A DNA stretch of 64,000 nt from Phoronis australis. Lineage: Eukaryota > Phoronida > Phoronidae. Position 1 is the first letter of the stretch, and each line of letters starts with the position of its first letter. Both the position numbers and the translations under genes were made by a program. Positions 22,601-37,600 of this stretch are shown here, piece by piece. Below the pieces are notes generated by a model. That model made no database searches. It worked only from the letters and a program-made list of their open reading frames with translations, and was not told the DNA's origin. The DNA is taken from NCBI GenBank assembly GCA_002633005.1, contig NMRA01000409.1, forward strand, positions 311,831 through 375,830, given 5' to 3'.

Positions 22601-25600
22601 AAAAAGGGCAAATATTAGGACTGGATATGCTTCCATTGTTAATCTATTCAATTTAGGGTAGGTCAAGGAATGCAGTTTGACAAAAGAGGAGAGATTTTCA
22701 ACTAGAATGGGACTTTTGGACTAAAATTAAGCATGTTCAGGATTATTTTTAGGCTACATGATGAGATTCATTGTTGCATTCGGTGCATGGTACATGTATG
22801 TGTTTTGTGTGGAATGGTCCAGGCTGTATGTTCTGTGATAAAGAGCATACTGTTCCGTGGTAAGCTTAAGTTTTCTGCGGCTCGTGGTTTCGGATCTTTC
22901 AGTGGAATCGTATATGCGCTTTATAGGCTGAGAACAGGAGTCTCACTTCCGGTGGCGGCGAACATGTGGCTAGCACGCTGGCAGCGTTTGGAATAGCGCA
23001 CTCCCTTGTCAAGTTTCTGTGTATGTCAGGTGAGTATTTAATTTTTCCAGTTGACAGGGCAAGAAAAATCAAACCTGTCACGGTTTTGTAGGCTCGAGAA
23101 TGTGTAACTTGTCCTTGTTTAGCAATGGTTGGGGAAAGTGAAGTTTGGTAACGATCCTAGACGCATAAACACGAACTAATCGAATCCATCATTTCAACTG
23201 ATGGTTTTTAATTGCTGTGCACTCATGATGTTGTTCAAGAACTGCATTTTAATTAATTTGGGTTGTTTTCCGTAGAGCTATAGTTTCTTGCGAGTGCCTT
23301 GCGGGTACAGAAATTTTATTTTACGTACAACCGCCAACGAAGAGCGCATCTTTTGGAACGTTAAGGCTTTATCAAATTTTGTATACCGTTAATGAATGCC
23401 TGCTGTTATCTTTTTATTCATATTCTGTTGATCATTGTAGGCGCTTTTGTTTATTGCCACATCTTTATCAAACCTAATCATGCATGTAATGTTTCTCCAG
23501 CGAACTTTCGCCACGTCGGCCTGGTTCTCGTACATTCTCGACGAGACTTGAAGACGAGTTTGGCATTCTGCTGCATTGTCACGTGCCTAACTACAACGCT
23601 GCAGGTGGTTTTAGGTACGTCACTCTTAGCAGTGCGCAGTCCAAACCCGATACAGAACGTCTACGATGTTGCCATTAGCGTTGGATATTATCTAGAATAT
23701 AGTCACGTCTTATCGCACAAAGACATGGTACATGTACATCTCTTGAGCTGGAAATGTCCACGTTGGTAACATGACAACGTGACTCACGAAATCCCGAACG
23801 ATTGATAATTGATAAAACACTCATTTGTGTAGCATATGCATTGGAAAAAGCCCTTACCTGATCGAATTTCATTTCAGTTTTGTGTTTTTAGCAACCTGTT
23901 TTCATTGATAGGTGCCCCAAGTTGCTAATCAATACAACTTCCTTGTCGCCAGCCAAGTTTCCGTGCGCACCGTCCTCTGTTGAATTCGTTTTGCTACGCC
24001 AATGCAAACGCCCTTTATTGTAGAAACTCGAGTGTTTCCGGATAAATAAATAACCATAAACTGTGAACAGGCCTCGTAGATATTTCAAAGTAATCCACAC
24101 TGGCAAGTTGTCGGTTTATGGTTTAGCAGGACTCTTTGAAAATGTCCAAATTTTGCTGAAATGACTGATCGGATTCACATGAAACTTGAGTGATTTATGC
24201 ATTGTTGTCTGAAACCATACTACTGTTTATAAAATGTTTCTCTTTTTTGCGCGAGGGGTTGTCAAAAAGTATGATTTTCTTGAAACGAATTTGCGAAAGT
24301 TTAATAAAATAAAAACGAAAGCATAATTAAGAGAATCGCAAAAGCGTTTTCGAGTTCTAATCTTGAAATTTCGTCATGTTATTGATAATGTACCTCTCTT
24401 TTTGGTAACCCGGAAATTGAATAAAAATACGTGGTCACGTGACCCAATTGATAAAAGAATTGTAAAAGTCAACAGTCAAATTCTAAAGGCTTTCTACTTT
24501 GAGAAAATGTATACTTTTATTGAGTTAAAGTCTACAGTTATGCAGATATTTGGCTCAATGTACAGATTTCACCATCAGGTCCTACAGACTCTTAATTGTA
24601 TCATCTGCCGGTTTTCAAATGACGTCATTCATGTTTTATGGCTTCGGCAACATGCGAAATGAAACAACGAAGCAGTAATAGCAGACACAGGTTTAAGCTA
24701 GCATTTTGGAAAGAAAAGATGGATACTTGTAAAAGCATCTGATATCACCATTATCACAATAATTAACAGCACCATAACCATATGTTTCACCGTCTTCACC
24801 ACCACCGACTCCACCACCATCTTCATCTCTATAGCGACCACAACCATCACGGCTGCCACTACCATGACCACCTCCACAACAACAACCACCACCACCACCA
24901 CTTTCAGTACAGTACCCAACAATCACCATCGCCACCACTACCGAAAAAGTCATCAGTAATACCAACACCACCATCATCATCGCCACTACATCCAATATCA
25001 CCATAGGTATTTGAGTGTTGAAACCCTTAGTTTTCACCTTCTCTTGTCCCTAATTAATTGATCATATTTCCTCTGTACATATCTTTAGGTGAATCATTTT
25101 CATCTGATTTCCCTTCCTACGTTTGCAAACAATTTTATGTTTTGTATTCAACTACAACAGAACTAACTCGCTTCCTAAGATTATGTTTAAAATTTGTCCT
25201 ATCCAACTAACTTGCAATTTATATTTCTGTAAGCGAACTTATAATATATTTTCGTTGTTTAAAAACGACTCCTCTTATTCTCCGGACTACCTTATGTAAC
25301 CGCTCTTGACCTGTCAATAAGCATTGTTGTATGAATTGTTAAATACGGCTATCATTTGGGTGCCTCAAGTAGAGTGAGTTTCTCTGGTCCCCATGTACGG
25401 TCACCGTTCAATTTCTCTTACAGGCATCAAATGAGAAAACATGTTATGCACGTTTAGGATAGTGACGTGTCTCACTATTGTTTACATAACACCTGTATGG
25501 ATTACGGAATCGTTATTGCCGTTTGCCTCCTTTTAGCTGGCGATGTTGAAGAACATCCGGTTCATGCATTTTTCTAGCTACATTGTATAGCTTCTGCTTT

Positions 25601-28600
25601 CGACTGTGTCCCTCGCGACCTTCTACTCCACAAACTTCGATCCTATAGCATTACTGGGAATCTTCTAAACATGGTCACCTCATCCGATCGTAAGTACGGT
25701 GTTCGTGTCGACGGTGTACTTTCAACTTCATCGTGTCCTGGACTTGTAAACGAATTTGTATCGCAGGGTAGCGTATTGGGCCCTTTTCTCATCTTGGTTT
25801 ATATTAATGACCTTCCTGATAACCTGTCATGTAGCACATACCTTTATGCAGATGACACAGCGCTATTTTACCCCTTCGCAGGGAGCAGCCTTGAAAGTTC
25901 TTTGCAGCTTCAACACGACTCATAAACTCAACTATTGGTCACAAGAATGGAGAATGAATTTTATGCCAGAAAAAAGCGTAGACCTCACCTTCTCCAAATC
26001 TATTAATGCTCTCTTCCTTGATGACCCGTCTTATGGTAAAATCATTCCTAGAAAACAGTCGCACAGACATCTTGGTTTAATGTTAGATGAAAAACTCTCA
26101 TTCACACCTCACGTTCGGGAGCTCGTACAAAATCCTCAGAAACTAATTAATCCACTTAAGCTCGTCTCTTGTCATCTAAATTCTACACGTTTAGAAGTTT
26201 TGTTCAAATCCTTTATACTTCCACACATCGATTATTCTGATATTATACATCAGTCTGCCAATACGGGTGCACTCCAGCATTTGGAGAAATTACATTATCA
26301 AGCTGCCTTACTCGTAAAAGGAATTTTCGGGGAATCCAATAGTGTTAAGGTTTTGAATAGTCTCAAGTGGCCCAAACTGTCTACTTGACATTTGCTTTCA
26401 AAGTAATAAATAATATCAACAACGCCTCTGTCAAAAAATATTTGATCTATACTCTGGACAAGGCCATCGTAGTGGTTTGAGATCCTTCACCCCATGTGCA
26501 ATTCCTCCGTGGTTCAGTCAGGCATTCAGAAGGTCTACAGTTATGATGTGCATCAATATCTGAAATTCTCTTCTAGTCTCTGTCAAGGAAAGCAACTCTT
26601 TTATGAGTGTAATATAATTTTAGAATTGTTTTTCATAATTTTGATAACTCAAGTCAAGTTTGGCCTTCCCCGCGAAAACGAAATAGCATTGTACAGATCA
26701 AGTTGCGTTCTTTTCCTCAATTCAGACAAGTCTAGGCACAACTTTAGTAATGTCTCTCCAAACTGTAAATGTGGTGACCATCAACCTTATCCTCATTTTT
26801 CTTCAAATGTCACCTCATCGAATACCCAAGAGACTCACTCTTTCGCACACTAAGTGAAAACCAGTTATTTGTATATGCTCTCAATTCTTGTAACAATATC
26901 CTTACAAAAGTTACAGTTTTATTAAAATGTAGCCTAAACTTTGACCGTGTTCTCAATGAATTCCTCTTAAGCAATCAGATACTAGTCACATGTATATAAT
27001 GCTACTTATATTAGCGTCAAATGGCAGATACAACCGTGTAATAACCAATAAAGTTATCTCACTAGTGAGATAAGGATTTGGCGGGAAACCGAGGACGGAT
27101 TCGAACCCGGGACCCTGGAATTGCTGGTCGCCGACTTTACCACTACGCCATGCAGCGACTGACGTCATCAAGAGTGAAAATAGAATACTTAGATGAGCGC
27201 GCACAATAATCGTATGTTCAACAAATCGCATTGTATTGTACTTATACGCTACGAAAAATAAGACACATAATTTCCATAAAAATGATATCTTAGTTCAGTA
27301 AAATTTTTCTCTCATGTCCTCTTACTTGTAAATCACCGATTTCCAGTTTGAATTCGGGTATGGTGTCGTCAGAATCTTTGATTTGAGAATTATATTAAGT
27401 TACCAGTGGTAACCTACTTTAGCAGACGATAATTTCCCCTGTCGAAGCTTAGCGTGAAAAAAAACGTGTTTTAAGCTATAATAGTTGATAAACCTTAATT
27501 TATAAATTCAATTTATTTCTATTATATTTAAGTTTTCAATTGGTTTTGAGTAAAAGCATTATTGGCTTCTGACATAGAAAGTAGTTACAAAGCCGTGGAG
27601 AGTCAGAAAAGGTAAATCGATTCATTGCAATGTGTCTCGTTTAGCATGTGATATAAATAAATTATTACATGTTCTCAGCCGTTATCCCCCTTATCTAGAG
27701 CCCTCGTGGATTTTGGAGAATTATCACCCTCGGAGCTAACGCCCCTTGGGCGATAATTCTCCAAAATCCACTCAAGCTCTAGATAACAGGGGATAACGAC
27801 TTCACCATGTAATAATCTATATGTATACTACTTTCATCTGTGAATTGTCTAAAACCCTGATATAATGCTTCGCAATTTCTGGGTTTGTCAGTACCATCAC
27901 CACTGCCTTCATTACCACCATTACCATCGAAACAACTTTCACCACCACCACCACCATCGACACCACTATCACCACCATCACGCACACACACTAATGTTGT
28001 CTTCACCATCACAGGAGTGAGTGAGCTCGGAAGTTACTACGTGAAAGAACTCCACGCAGTGTCCAACCGCACCAACACAATCGCCAAGGATGGACTTCTG
28101 TTTTTAGCAGGTTATGGTTCGCTAGACACTGTGGTAGGTGACACACTGCAGAGATTTACATTATTTCAGTGATTTTCAGAGGCCGCATGTGAACATTTAG
28201 GCCCATGCACCTATATCCAAAATGAGGCGCATGCCCCTGTGTGAAAAACATCTCAGCAATGACCAAGACACAAATCTTCACGAATTAGTTTGAAATCTGA
28301 CATTTCCGTGACATAACGAAAAGTGTTAGTAGGTATTCAAAAGAACTGGCGCGGATTACATGACAACTACACTTGAATCTCGTGTTGTTTACCCACAATG
28401 CTGCAACATATCTATCGAGCAGTTCACTGGTTTGTTTTCTCTCCATTGGAGTTTCTGGTGCTACATGTATTTTATTTGGTCCATTGCTTTTTACAATTTT
28501 TCGTTTGACTGCCGTGCAGTGGGCTGCTACTCCTGCGGCCCAAAGTTGGATAAATTTGTGAAGTATCCATAGATAAGATATTTGCGGACATAATTTCCAG

Positions 28601-31600
28601 AATCATTCCGACATTTTTAAGTCGAGGTCAATGTAGCAACACGTTTCCTTACCTCCACTACAAAGATGATATATTTCTGTAACCGTCCTATTCCAATTGT
28701 CAAATATAACGGCTAAATTCAAATTAAACCGTTTTCATGTTATACATCAAAACAAACCATGATTAATTTTTTGATCAGTGTAAATACCCACTTCTGCGAT
28801 TCCTTGCATTCTCTATGATCTCAAGAAAAAATTAGCAAGGTTCTCGAAAAAATCTGATCCACGGTCATTTTAAGAGTGCTTTAAATCAGCAGTTGGCTTA
28901 TTTGCCGGACAACTACTTTTCAATCATTAAGTGAGAAGTAAGCATTAACCTACTATTTAGGCCAAAAACACATAACTCAAGACGGAAAGTTGTTTAAGAG
29001 ATAGTCGTTTCACCTCTACATATAAGCGAACCTTACGCGCATGCGCCAAAATACGAAAGAATTGAGCAAAATATTTTTGAAAAACCCGCAGCACTTTATA
29101 GATCTCAGAATTGCATGCAGCAAGGCAGGTTTCTTGCGTCTTTGGGGAGGTCACGCTTAATTAACCAGAAGTCTCGCTAAGTTTTTCTCAAATAAATGCT
29201 ACATTTGAAGTTTCCACTACTGTACATGTGATGTTGGAGTATTTAGCTGCAAATGTTATAAATAAATACAATTGAAAGAATATCTGCTGTGTGACGATTT
29301 TGCGGAAAATGTCAACCAAACATGTTATTTTCCAAACTTCGAGGTTATGAGTGTATTCGACTATACTCCAAAGACAGTACGATCTTTTTCTAATATAAAC
29401 CCAAGGCAGAATGTGTTGGGGCTCACGGCAATTCGTCATAATTACGTTTTGTCTACACCTCTCGTTAAAACTCGAACGATGCATCGTGCAAACGAGATTT
29501 TGTTCTATAAGTTAAAGGCCAACTCAAAGAGAACATGTTGCCATTCATCTCTTACATTTCTTCCAAACAGGCCAAACTATTTGAAGGGATTCTCCTTGCA
29601 GATAAACATTCGTTTATTGTTGCAACCGCTACGTTGGTGGACTTAGCACTACAGGTGAGACCTGCACGGAGTGCTTTTCAGAGCTAACACAGACGGAGAG
29701 GTACGAGCTGAGCTGGCTGCATCAGTTGAACGACAGCTGAGCTGACAGCTTATGCAGTGTATCAAGTTATGAAACTCAGATGACAGCAACTGAGTAGACT
29801 TGCTGCTAATTCATTCAGTTGTTCGCGCTTTGACGCTAGCTGTCAGCTCAGTGAACATCCACTTGAGGCAGCCAGCTCAGCCTATATCTCCCCGTCTGCC
29901 CTGACTCTATGAGGCACTCACACCCGACAGTTACAAAATGTGAACTTTACTTAATTACATACGACCCTTGTCTCACGAAGACTTCTATTCTGATGAACAT
30001 TTCATGTTCTCAATCTATTTTAATTAAACACTAGCACTATATGACGACCGTTTGCAGCATGAGTGTTTATCATCACGAGAGTTTTGTTTAAAATCCAGAA
30101 CTCTCTCTGCACCAGTCCCCCAGATAGCTCTCTTATATTGGTCGCTTCCTCTTTCGTCCTCAAGGCCACTTTTATTGCTCGATTAGATTTTTTTTTCTCC
30201 AACTGGCGCTTGGTCTCTTAGCCCTGCGCTGGTCCTTGTTACTTGCATTATTAATGTCAAGGTATCGCCTAAGGAAACTCAAGCGTTCATTAACTTTTCG
30301 CAAGTATGGTGTCAACATGAGAGTTCAACGGGGAAGTATACTAAATCCGATTCTGGGATATTAACAACAGCTACGCCGTCCAGGATAACCACATCTCGTT
30401 AAAACGCATTCGCTGTACTTCTAAAAGAAAGTTGTGGTTCGAGATGGAAAAGATGTGCCACCGCGACACCCGGCCAAGAGCGATAGGAACGCTTTCTGAT
30501 TTACATGTAGCAGACTTTTTTAACAATTTTCAAGCGTGCTCCGACTTTCAAATAACAGAGCATTATCTTGTTTCAAAAGCGAGCGTGATCTTGCCCCATT
30601 CAACATCTATGAATACTATACATGTTCACTCGCATCGGCTGGGATTGGTCTTCAACCGTTAATACCGAACATTTATCTGCGTTTTGCTAACCGTTGCTTG
30701 TAATGTCCTCCATTCTGCCTCCATTGTAGACCGGAACTATAATACTACTGTTGCTGACTAAGCTCCCTCAAACGTCGCCCATACTCATTCCAGTGATATC
30801 GCTCTACTTGGGAACTTTCACCCGACTTGCTATCTGCCTCGTTGCGTTCTTTATCAAGGCTCATGGAGGTTTGAAACCAACGAATGAGGTGAAGATATTT
30901 TATTTATAGGAAAATTATTATACAGTTATACTCTACACGTTCTTCCGTTGCTGGTAATGTTTTTTTTTAATTAGAACCGAGACCGGCAAGAGACCTTTTA
31001 TTTATGCTGCTCCAGCAATACGGAACTAGAACTCTCTTAGCCCAGAAATTAAACTTAATATTAAAACGTGACTGTAATTAACTTGCCCATCCTTTCACAG
31101 TTAAGTCATTTTACATTGATGTAAGAACTCTCACTACTTAGCACCATCACTTTGTTTATTTCCTCTATCTTAGTCAAATTTTCATCATCCTTTGTCATTT
31201 ATTTATTATTTGAATTGTCTCTTTGCAACAATTGTTTTACTATTTTATTGTATTACATTTAATTTACTGTTTGATATATTGTTGTTGAGCGCCCTCTTGG
31301 AAAGCAGTGCTGTTACTGGAGTGTCACCCTCACTTTAAATATTACAAAAATGTAAACGCTGTAAACATTTTTAACGTCATTCAATCTTTACTGGTTACAT
31401 GTATGGCTAACGGAGATCTTTATGTACATGTATATTTACATGTACATGTAATATGAAGGAACTCTTAATTGTCGTGCACGTGAAATGCACCCCTTCACCT
31501 CTATGGACACGGCTAATAAGGCTGTCAGCATGCCTTTATGAAGGAAAGAAGAGAGGGAGGGGGTGAGGGGAGGGACGGACTGACGGACCGAGGGAAGGTC

Positions 31601-34600
31601 GAACAGACGGACGGAAAGTTGGGTACCTTAAACATTTTTCGTGCCACGTTGATCAAAAACGTTGAAATGCAACAATTTCGCATGCCACGGTTATTCTTTT
31701 TGTTTGCAGGATAAACTAACTTTACTCGAAATACTTCGGTTCTGGGGGCCTCTTGCTTTGGTGGCGGCGTTTCACAAAATTAATCGACCACTCATCAACA
31801 TTTTGGTTGCAAGAAATGAACCTAACCCAGACAGTGCTTCTACGGTAAGCCAGGAGCGTCTCACAGCGTTCACATGCCGTCAAATCAGAAGAGATTTCGG
31901 ACGTCTGATGCGCCGTCTGAAAAAATCGCATGTGAACGTTCGTCTGACCTGTCTTATATTGTCTGTTCCCAAATCAGACTACAGATCTTCCTTGTACACG
32001 TAAGGTTCTGTTTACCAATGAGGAACCTGGACTAAAAATTCATATACTTAATCCATGTTGAAGTCCAGCGCAGATTAATAGACAGACTGATCTTGAGTTC
32101 ACGTTAGAGTAGAACGGAAATGTCAAGGATGATGTCGAGTTCGATTTCCAGTTTAAAGTGGAGACCCCTGTAGCCGGTTGCATGAAACAGTCCCAAATAG
32201 GGACTCAACTAAGATCTGTAAGTCTACTGCGTATTTTTGGACCTGTGAAAACACCGATTGCCCTTTCTTGTATTGTTTTAGTTTCATTAATAAGTCAACT
32301 TTTGATTTTTATGCAAAGCGAGAGTGAATTGTCAATATTTTCGGAAGTGGTTAGGGATCTTTTCATGCAACACCCCCAATTTAAGGACTGAGTCCCTATA
32401 TATTTTCAACGAATTCTGGGCTCAGTATATTATTAGAAATTTTCATTAATCAAAGAGGAGCTTATAATAAAGATGAAATGATAGAAAAATTACACCAGTT
32501 AGTCCGTAAAGACACAAAATATTGAAAAGGCTCAGGGACATTAGTTGAGTCCCTATTTGGGACTGTTTCATGCAACCGGCCACAGGTGGAGTAACATTTT
32601 TAACAAGACGTGTGTTGTGCGAGAACCCTCAAGATCTTGCTAATCTTTGCCGAAATGTGGTCATATATCTCAAGCGAAGCACTAGTGCACATTTTCATTT
32701 TTGCATAGAATTATGGTACTACCAACAGCCAAATGTCAAAGAATAACGAAGTGTCGGTTCAAACCCAACTAAATGTAGGCTACATATTGTGCAGCCTAGT
32801 GCTTTTAAATACTAAAAGTTGTCTCATTTCATAGATTCCAGTCAGAGAGGGAGAGGGTTGCGATTCTTACCCAGAGTTCGACTCTTCATTTCAGGCTGTA
32901 GCGGTATTTTCATTGGTACTTCCAACAGCACATTTTTTCTACGCTGGTCTCACAGGATTGAAAGTCGTCGTACAGCCGTTTATGAAGGTTCAACAATTTT
33001 TAATTCAGTGTTAATTAACGAAGAAATTAAGCACAAGTATCTAGCTTCACAGGTCCATCATACAACGATTTACAGCATTCGTAAAGATGATGAAATATAC
33101 ATGAAAATCCATCTATACTTACTTCCGCCATGTGGCTGTTTCATAAACAGCGACTTGAGTCTTTCTTTCGCTGTTCTGTGTAACGCAATATGGCACGAAA
33201 AAGCTACTTCATTGATCACTTGACGAGGCTGCGTTTGAGAGATTATATTGTGTTTTTTGTATATTGCTAAAGTATAGCTGGAACTAGCTGGGTATCCAAG
33301 TGCATACCACATAGCAAGAGTAAAGCAAAGGAAAGCTTTAAAACCAAAGCGTATGTGAGAGGAGGTTGACGCGGTAATAATGAGGTGCTTCACTTCAACT
33401 ACTTCATTACAAAGAAATGAAGAGATTCCTAAAACATCGGATTTAAGAAATGTGCATTTAAAAGAAATACTCGGCTTGCGGCTTGTGTCAAGGCAAGTTG
33501 GTTATATGTGGCTAAGTGCAAACATTTGAGGGTGAGACTTTGGCAAATGCGCGTTTAAACTCTCGGTTATGTGTGCAATATAGGTACTAATATAGGGCCT
33601 AAATACGCCTGTGCAACTAGAAAGTTTTGCACGACGCATGACGTCAGCTCGCGATAATGCGACACTGTTGTACAACCGCGCCCCGCTGTCGGACTCGAGA
33701 CATTCTTCAATAATTTTATAAATTAAGCTAGTCTTAATGTGCAAAAATGCTCATTCAGTTCACAGGCGCTCGAATCTTACCATGCCTCATGTTCATTATT
33801 ATATACAAACATAGTGACGTGTCTGGTTGGTGTGAGGAAAGGTTAGATTTGAAACTTGTTGTTAAGTTGTTTGCTTTCTGTCGTATTCCCAGGGTAAAAA
33901 CTCGAAAGGTCACGCTTACAGGTTACGAGAACTCGGGATGTTTTCTGCAGCTATGTGTTGCTGCAGTTTTTCGGTAAGAAATCAGCAATCGGTATCTGGA
34001 ATCTATCTGCCGTACGATTTTGAAATAACAGTTCTATTTTCTTCACAATAACTATTGTTTATGTAGCAATTTCTGAGCATGATATTGCTTGTAAAGCTGT
34101 CTAGTTTAAAGATTCTGGAAATCGAAATATAATTTTCTTATCAGGTCTATGCAAGGCCGGTCATGTCCAACCAGTCTGCATTGTGTTTGCATCACACCCA
34201 TAGCGATCCAGCTTTCATTGGATCAATTTAGTCGCTTAAAGCGACCCTTTTTTCGTCATCCAGTTTTCTTAGAACAATTTTGTCGTTTAAAGCTTCGCTT
34301 TCTTCATTAGCCTACAGTTGATGGCAAACATCTTCCCGTACTTTTGTATTCCCTACAGGTGATGTTACTGGTCTTCTACATTCCTGGTGGCACCGAGGGT
34401 ATAATGACTGAGCTGATGTCGACTTCAGACAAGATGGCAGCGCTCTGTGTCTTGCCACTGCGAATTTTTACTTTTTTTCCGTTTACAGGTAACTGTGCAA
34501 CTGTTGTCAGGTTTGCCATAAAACAGTAGTCTGCATTTTTATCCAATGGACTCTTGCAATCAAGTTTTTAAGATAAATGGATATTTTTGTGCGAAGGTCA

Positions 34601-37600
34601 ACGTCGTACGATCACATCTAAGGCAAATCGCACTACCAATGGTTGTTATATCGTGCCGCGACGTACGTTATAGATGGGAAGGCTTGATTATCCAATGTAA
34701 CGTTTAGATTGCCGATGAAAAGAACCGACTTTTCGACGGGAAGGACAGGCTCAAAGGGCGAATGGGAAATGGGAGAAGCGGGGTGTAAAAGTAGTTCCTT
34801 GTTTTGTTTTTTTAGTACGCCAATAAAGCTTTCACTAAATAACAACTCTTGAAGTGGACGTAGTTAGCCACACCAGAGCAACTGTGCGTCGAATCCTGGT
34901 CGAATTATACATTTTTGGCAACTGAATTCGGTTATGTATTTTTTCGTCCGACTTTAGCTCTGTAATGTCAAAGTAAATAAAATTTTACTGCTTGCCATGC
35001 GACACGACAAGTGACCTGAGAAGGGAAATTGAAAAATCGTCCGTCATTCCTATCGCAATATTGGCCTTCCTATTTCTCGTCTGTTTATCATGATTTTAAG
35101 TAAAACCTTCCCATCTGAAGGTCCTTTCTTCAATTTCTGCTCCAACCTCCCCATTTTGGACCGGTCGTTGCCATGGCTACTGCGCGCTTTGGCTCCCCGA
35201 ATGATCAAACCTATACAATTGTGTCCAATTAATTAAGGTAGGTTTTATTTTGAATTAAAATATGGCTTTTCTATTTGAAAGCGTTCCTTTTTTCTTTGTT
35301 ACCGCTGAGACTGCACTTGTACGCTGAACTGAACATTTCCCGACGCTACGAAATACATGTACATGTATTCATGATAACGGTCGCTCGCAAATGACAGCGA
35401 GAGAGATCACGAATTTTTTATTTCATAGTGGGAAGACCGGGGCGAGTTCCTCGGAGTGAGTTTAACCACTCCCGCTCCATTCCTCGAATTTTAAGCAAGC
35501 CCACACATTCTCCTGAATAATCTTGTCGAATGATATAGATAACCAGCCTAAAAAGCGAGGGGCTTGAATTTTTGAGAATGTGGACTTTTCCTAAGATTCA
35601 AGGGGTACAACCAGAGATATGAATTGTGCATTCGCCGAATTTTGTTAGTTTCTGCCTTTTTAGTAGACTTCTATCTGGTTTTCTTCTTTTTTGGAGTTTT
35701 TGTTTCTCAGAGGCGGACCTTTCCGCCCATCTTCGTCAAATGTGGGGAGCCTCATTTGAGCCCCCTGAGCCCTTTCCCCTGGTGGGTGCATACTTGAGTC
35801 CCCCCGGGTGCGTGCGTACAGCATACTAAAATCAAAAAAGAGGAACAAAATGACATCATACCAATCAAGCAAACAAGAGACTAATTATTCGCTTGTTTGG
35901 TGTTATGTCATTTTGACGCTGTTGAGCTAGTCAATAAAACTGAAATGTCAAAAGTAAAAACAAATACAATAATTAGACCAGATTTACATATCTCAGTAAC
36001 TTACTAAACACTTCTAAATTTTTACCGGACTAGGGACCTGGGCCCGGTCTCTAATCTTTGTACTCGAAACGAACTCGAAACTATTTTTGGCAATTTCTCT
36101 GCCCCTTTTGTGCGAACTTAAGACAATTGGTTATCAGACTGTGCTCGAATACATTATAGTTTATGCACAGGAGTTTCTAGTTTAAGTTTGCCCTTGAAGA
36201 CCCTTATATTCGTGCTACAAACTCGAGTAAAAACTCGAAATTTCGAGTTCAAACTCGAACTTATTGCTTTAATATTGGGTTTACAAACTGTGAACTAAGG
36301 GCAATAAATTATCTACGTAAGTTATTGTGTACTCGAGCATAGAATAATAGACACTTATCTTGAGTTCGCCCAAAAGTAGAGCAGAAAATGCCAAACCTAA
36401 TTTCGAGTTCCATTTCGATTAAAAAGATTGGAGACCGGGCCCTGGTCAATTCCAATTCTTCTGAACTCCTCGGGAGCATGCAGTGGGAGCAACCATTGTC
36501 GGACCACACCGGTCAATCCAAACACATAATTTTGCAAACTTTTCAAGTGCTAAATTGTCTCCATGGTTACCTGAATCGGAAAAAATCCAAGACCAGCAAA
36601 ATTTTGGTGAATGTAATGGGACTGCTTTTCTATTAATATTTGTGGGTCCAAATCGCGTCATAAACGTGTGATAAAGGAGTTGTGTTTCAACGTCCATTTG
36701 CTTTCATCAATTGCTCACGATACAGTCACGTTTAAGTGCCACTTGGGCGAGCCCGTGCTCAATGGATGAAAGAAGTTCACCTCGGGAAGAACTCGCCTCT
36801 TGCCATGTTTGCTTTTAGCTTTTCAATCTACATGTCGCAGATTCGCGCCAAATGTCAACACGAACAGACAATTTGATTGGCTGATGTATTACATGAAGTC
36901 ACACAATTATAAACCACGGAAAAGTGTGGATCCATGCCTTTAAAGCTTTACTTTACTTCATTTTAGTGTGCGTTCAGGCCTTCTTCTCAAGTTGGTTAAT
37001 ATCCAAGAAACTGACGGGTTATTTGGCCCCTGGGAGCTTCGTGCGGTCTTTAGTGGTCTTCGGGGCTTTATTCATTTGGCCACAGGTGGGGTAAGTATCG
37101 AATGCTCAGCTCAGTCAATGTTACAAGATCTTCTTTTACGAAACCTACATGCCAACTTGTGAGATAGGAAGTATAAGTTAAAAAAATTGTGTATTCTTGT
37201 CTTTAACTTGCAAGATTGACGCCAATGGTACATTAGTAGGCGACAGAACGAGAATTGGTTGAAATCATCAAAACAAGATTTTTTATCCTTTTAACGACAC
37301 GTGTCTATAATTTGGGAAGGTAGCACAAACAGAAATTAAAGTGATTGTTTTATAATTCTGGTATGTTCCACAACAGCTATGGCGGGAGAAGAATCCGAAT
37401 TTCTTTGAAAATCTTTGCGTGGCAAAAATTGCTAAGCAAAGCCAGCACATAAGGGAACAGCTGGTTGCAGTCTGGGGATCATCTCGCACACATGTTGAAG
37501 AACACACGGCGAGTCACGGAAAGCTGAACAGATATACCGCTCTGACTGAGCAGCAAGATTGTGGAACAAGACCTCAAAATGATCCATGGGATCACAATTC

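Larger units (their letters stand above)
19644..22926. other. ANKH-B intron 1
   Basis: The intron holds a dispersed GCGCC-type module near 19767-19870, a 138-bp tandem repeat (20455-20745) and a tRNA-derived SINE (21894-22135). A cAAGATGGCGGaag YY1-like site is near 20144. No gene is supported in it. Confidence 0.8.
23615..28014. other. ANKH-B intron 3 (4.4 kb)
   Basis: The intron contains a CAC/CAT microsatellite (24788-24990), a decayed LINE (25497-26980), a tRNA-derived SINE on the minus strand (27050-27165), a hairpin element (27680-27798) and a second ACC/ATC microsatellite (27893-28013). The rest is unremarkable AT-rich sequence. Confidence 0.85.

Noticed and set aside
24693-25037. Glycine/valine-rich open frame on the minus strand and histidine-rich frame on the plus strand
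   Set aside because: They are translations of a CAC/CAT microsatellite, not proteins.
27050-27165. Possible tRNA gene on the minus strand
   Set aside because: Boxes A and B are good but no 7-bp acceptor stem forms, so it is a SINE head.
28373-28561. Hydrophobic open frame that first looked like an ANKH membrane exon
   Set aside because: No in-phase acceptor and a stop just upstream; the exon at 29571-29654 fits the ANKH alignment exactly.
29272-29646. 124-codon open frame overlapping ANKH-B exon 5
   Set aside because: It is in a different frame from the exon that matches ANKH and has no recognisable domain.
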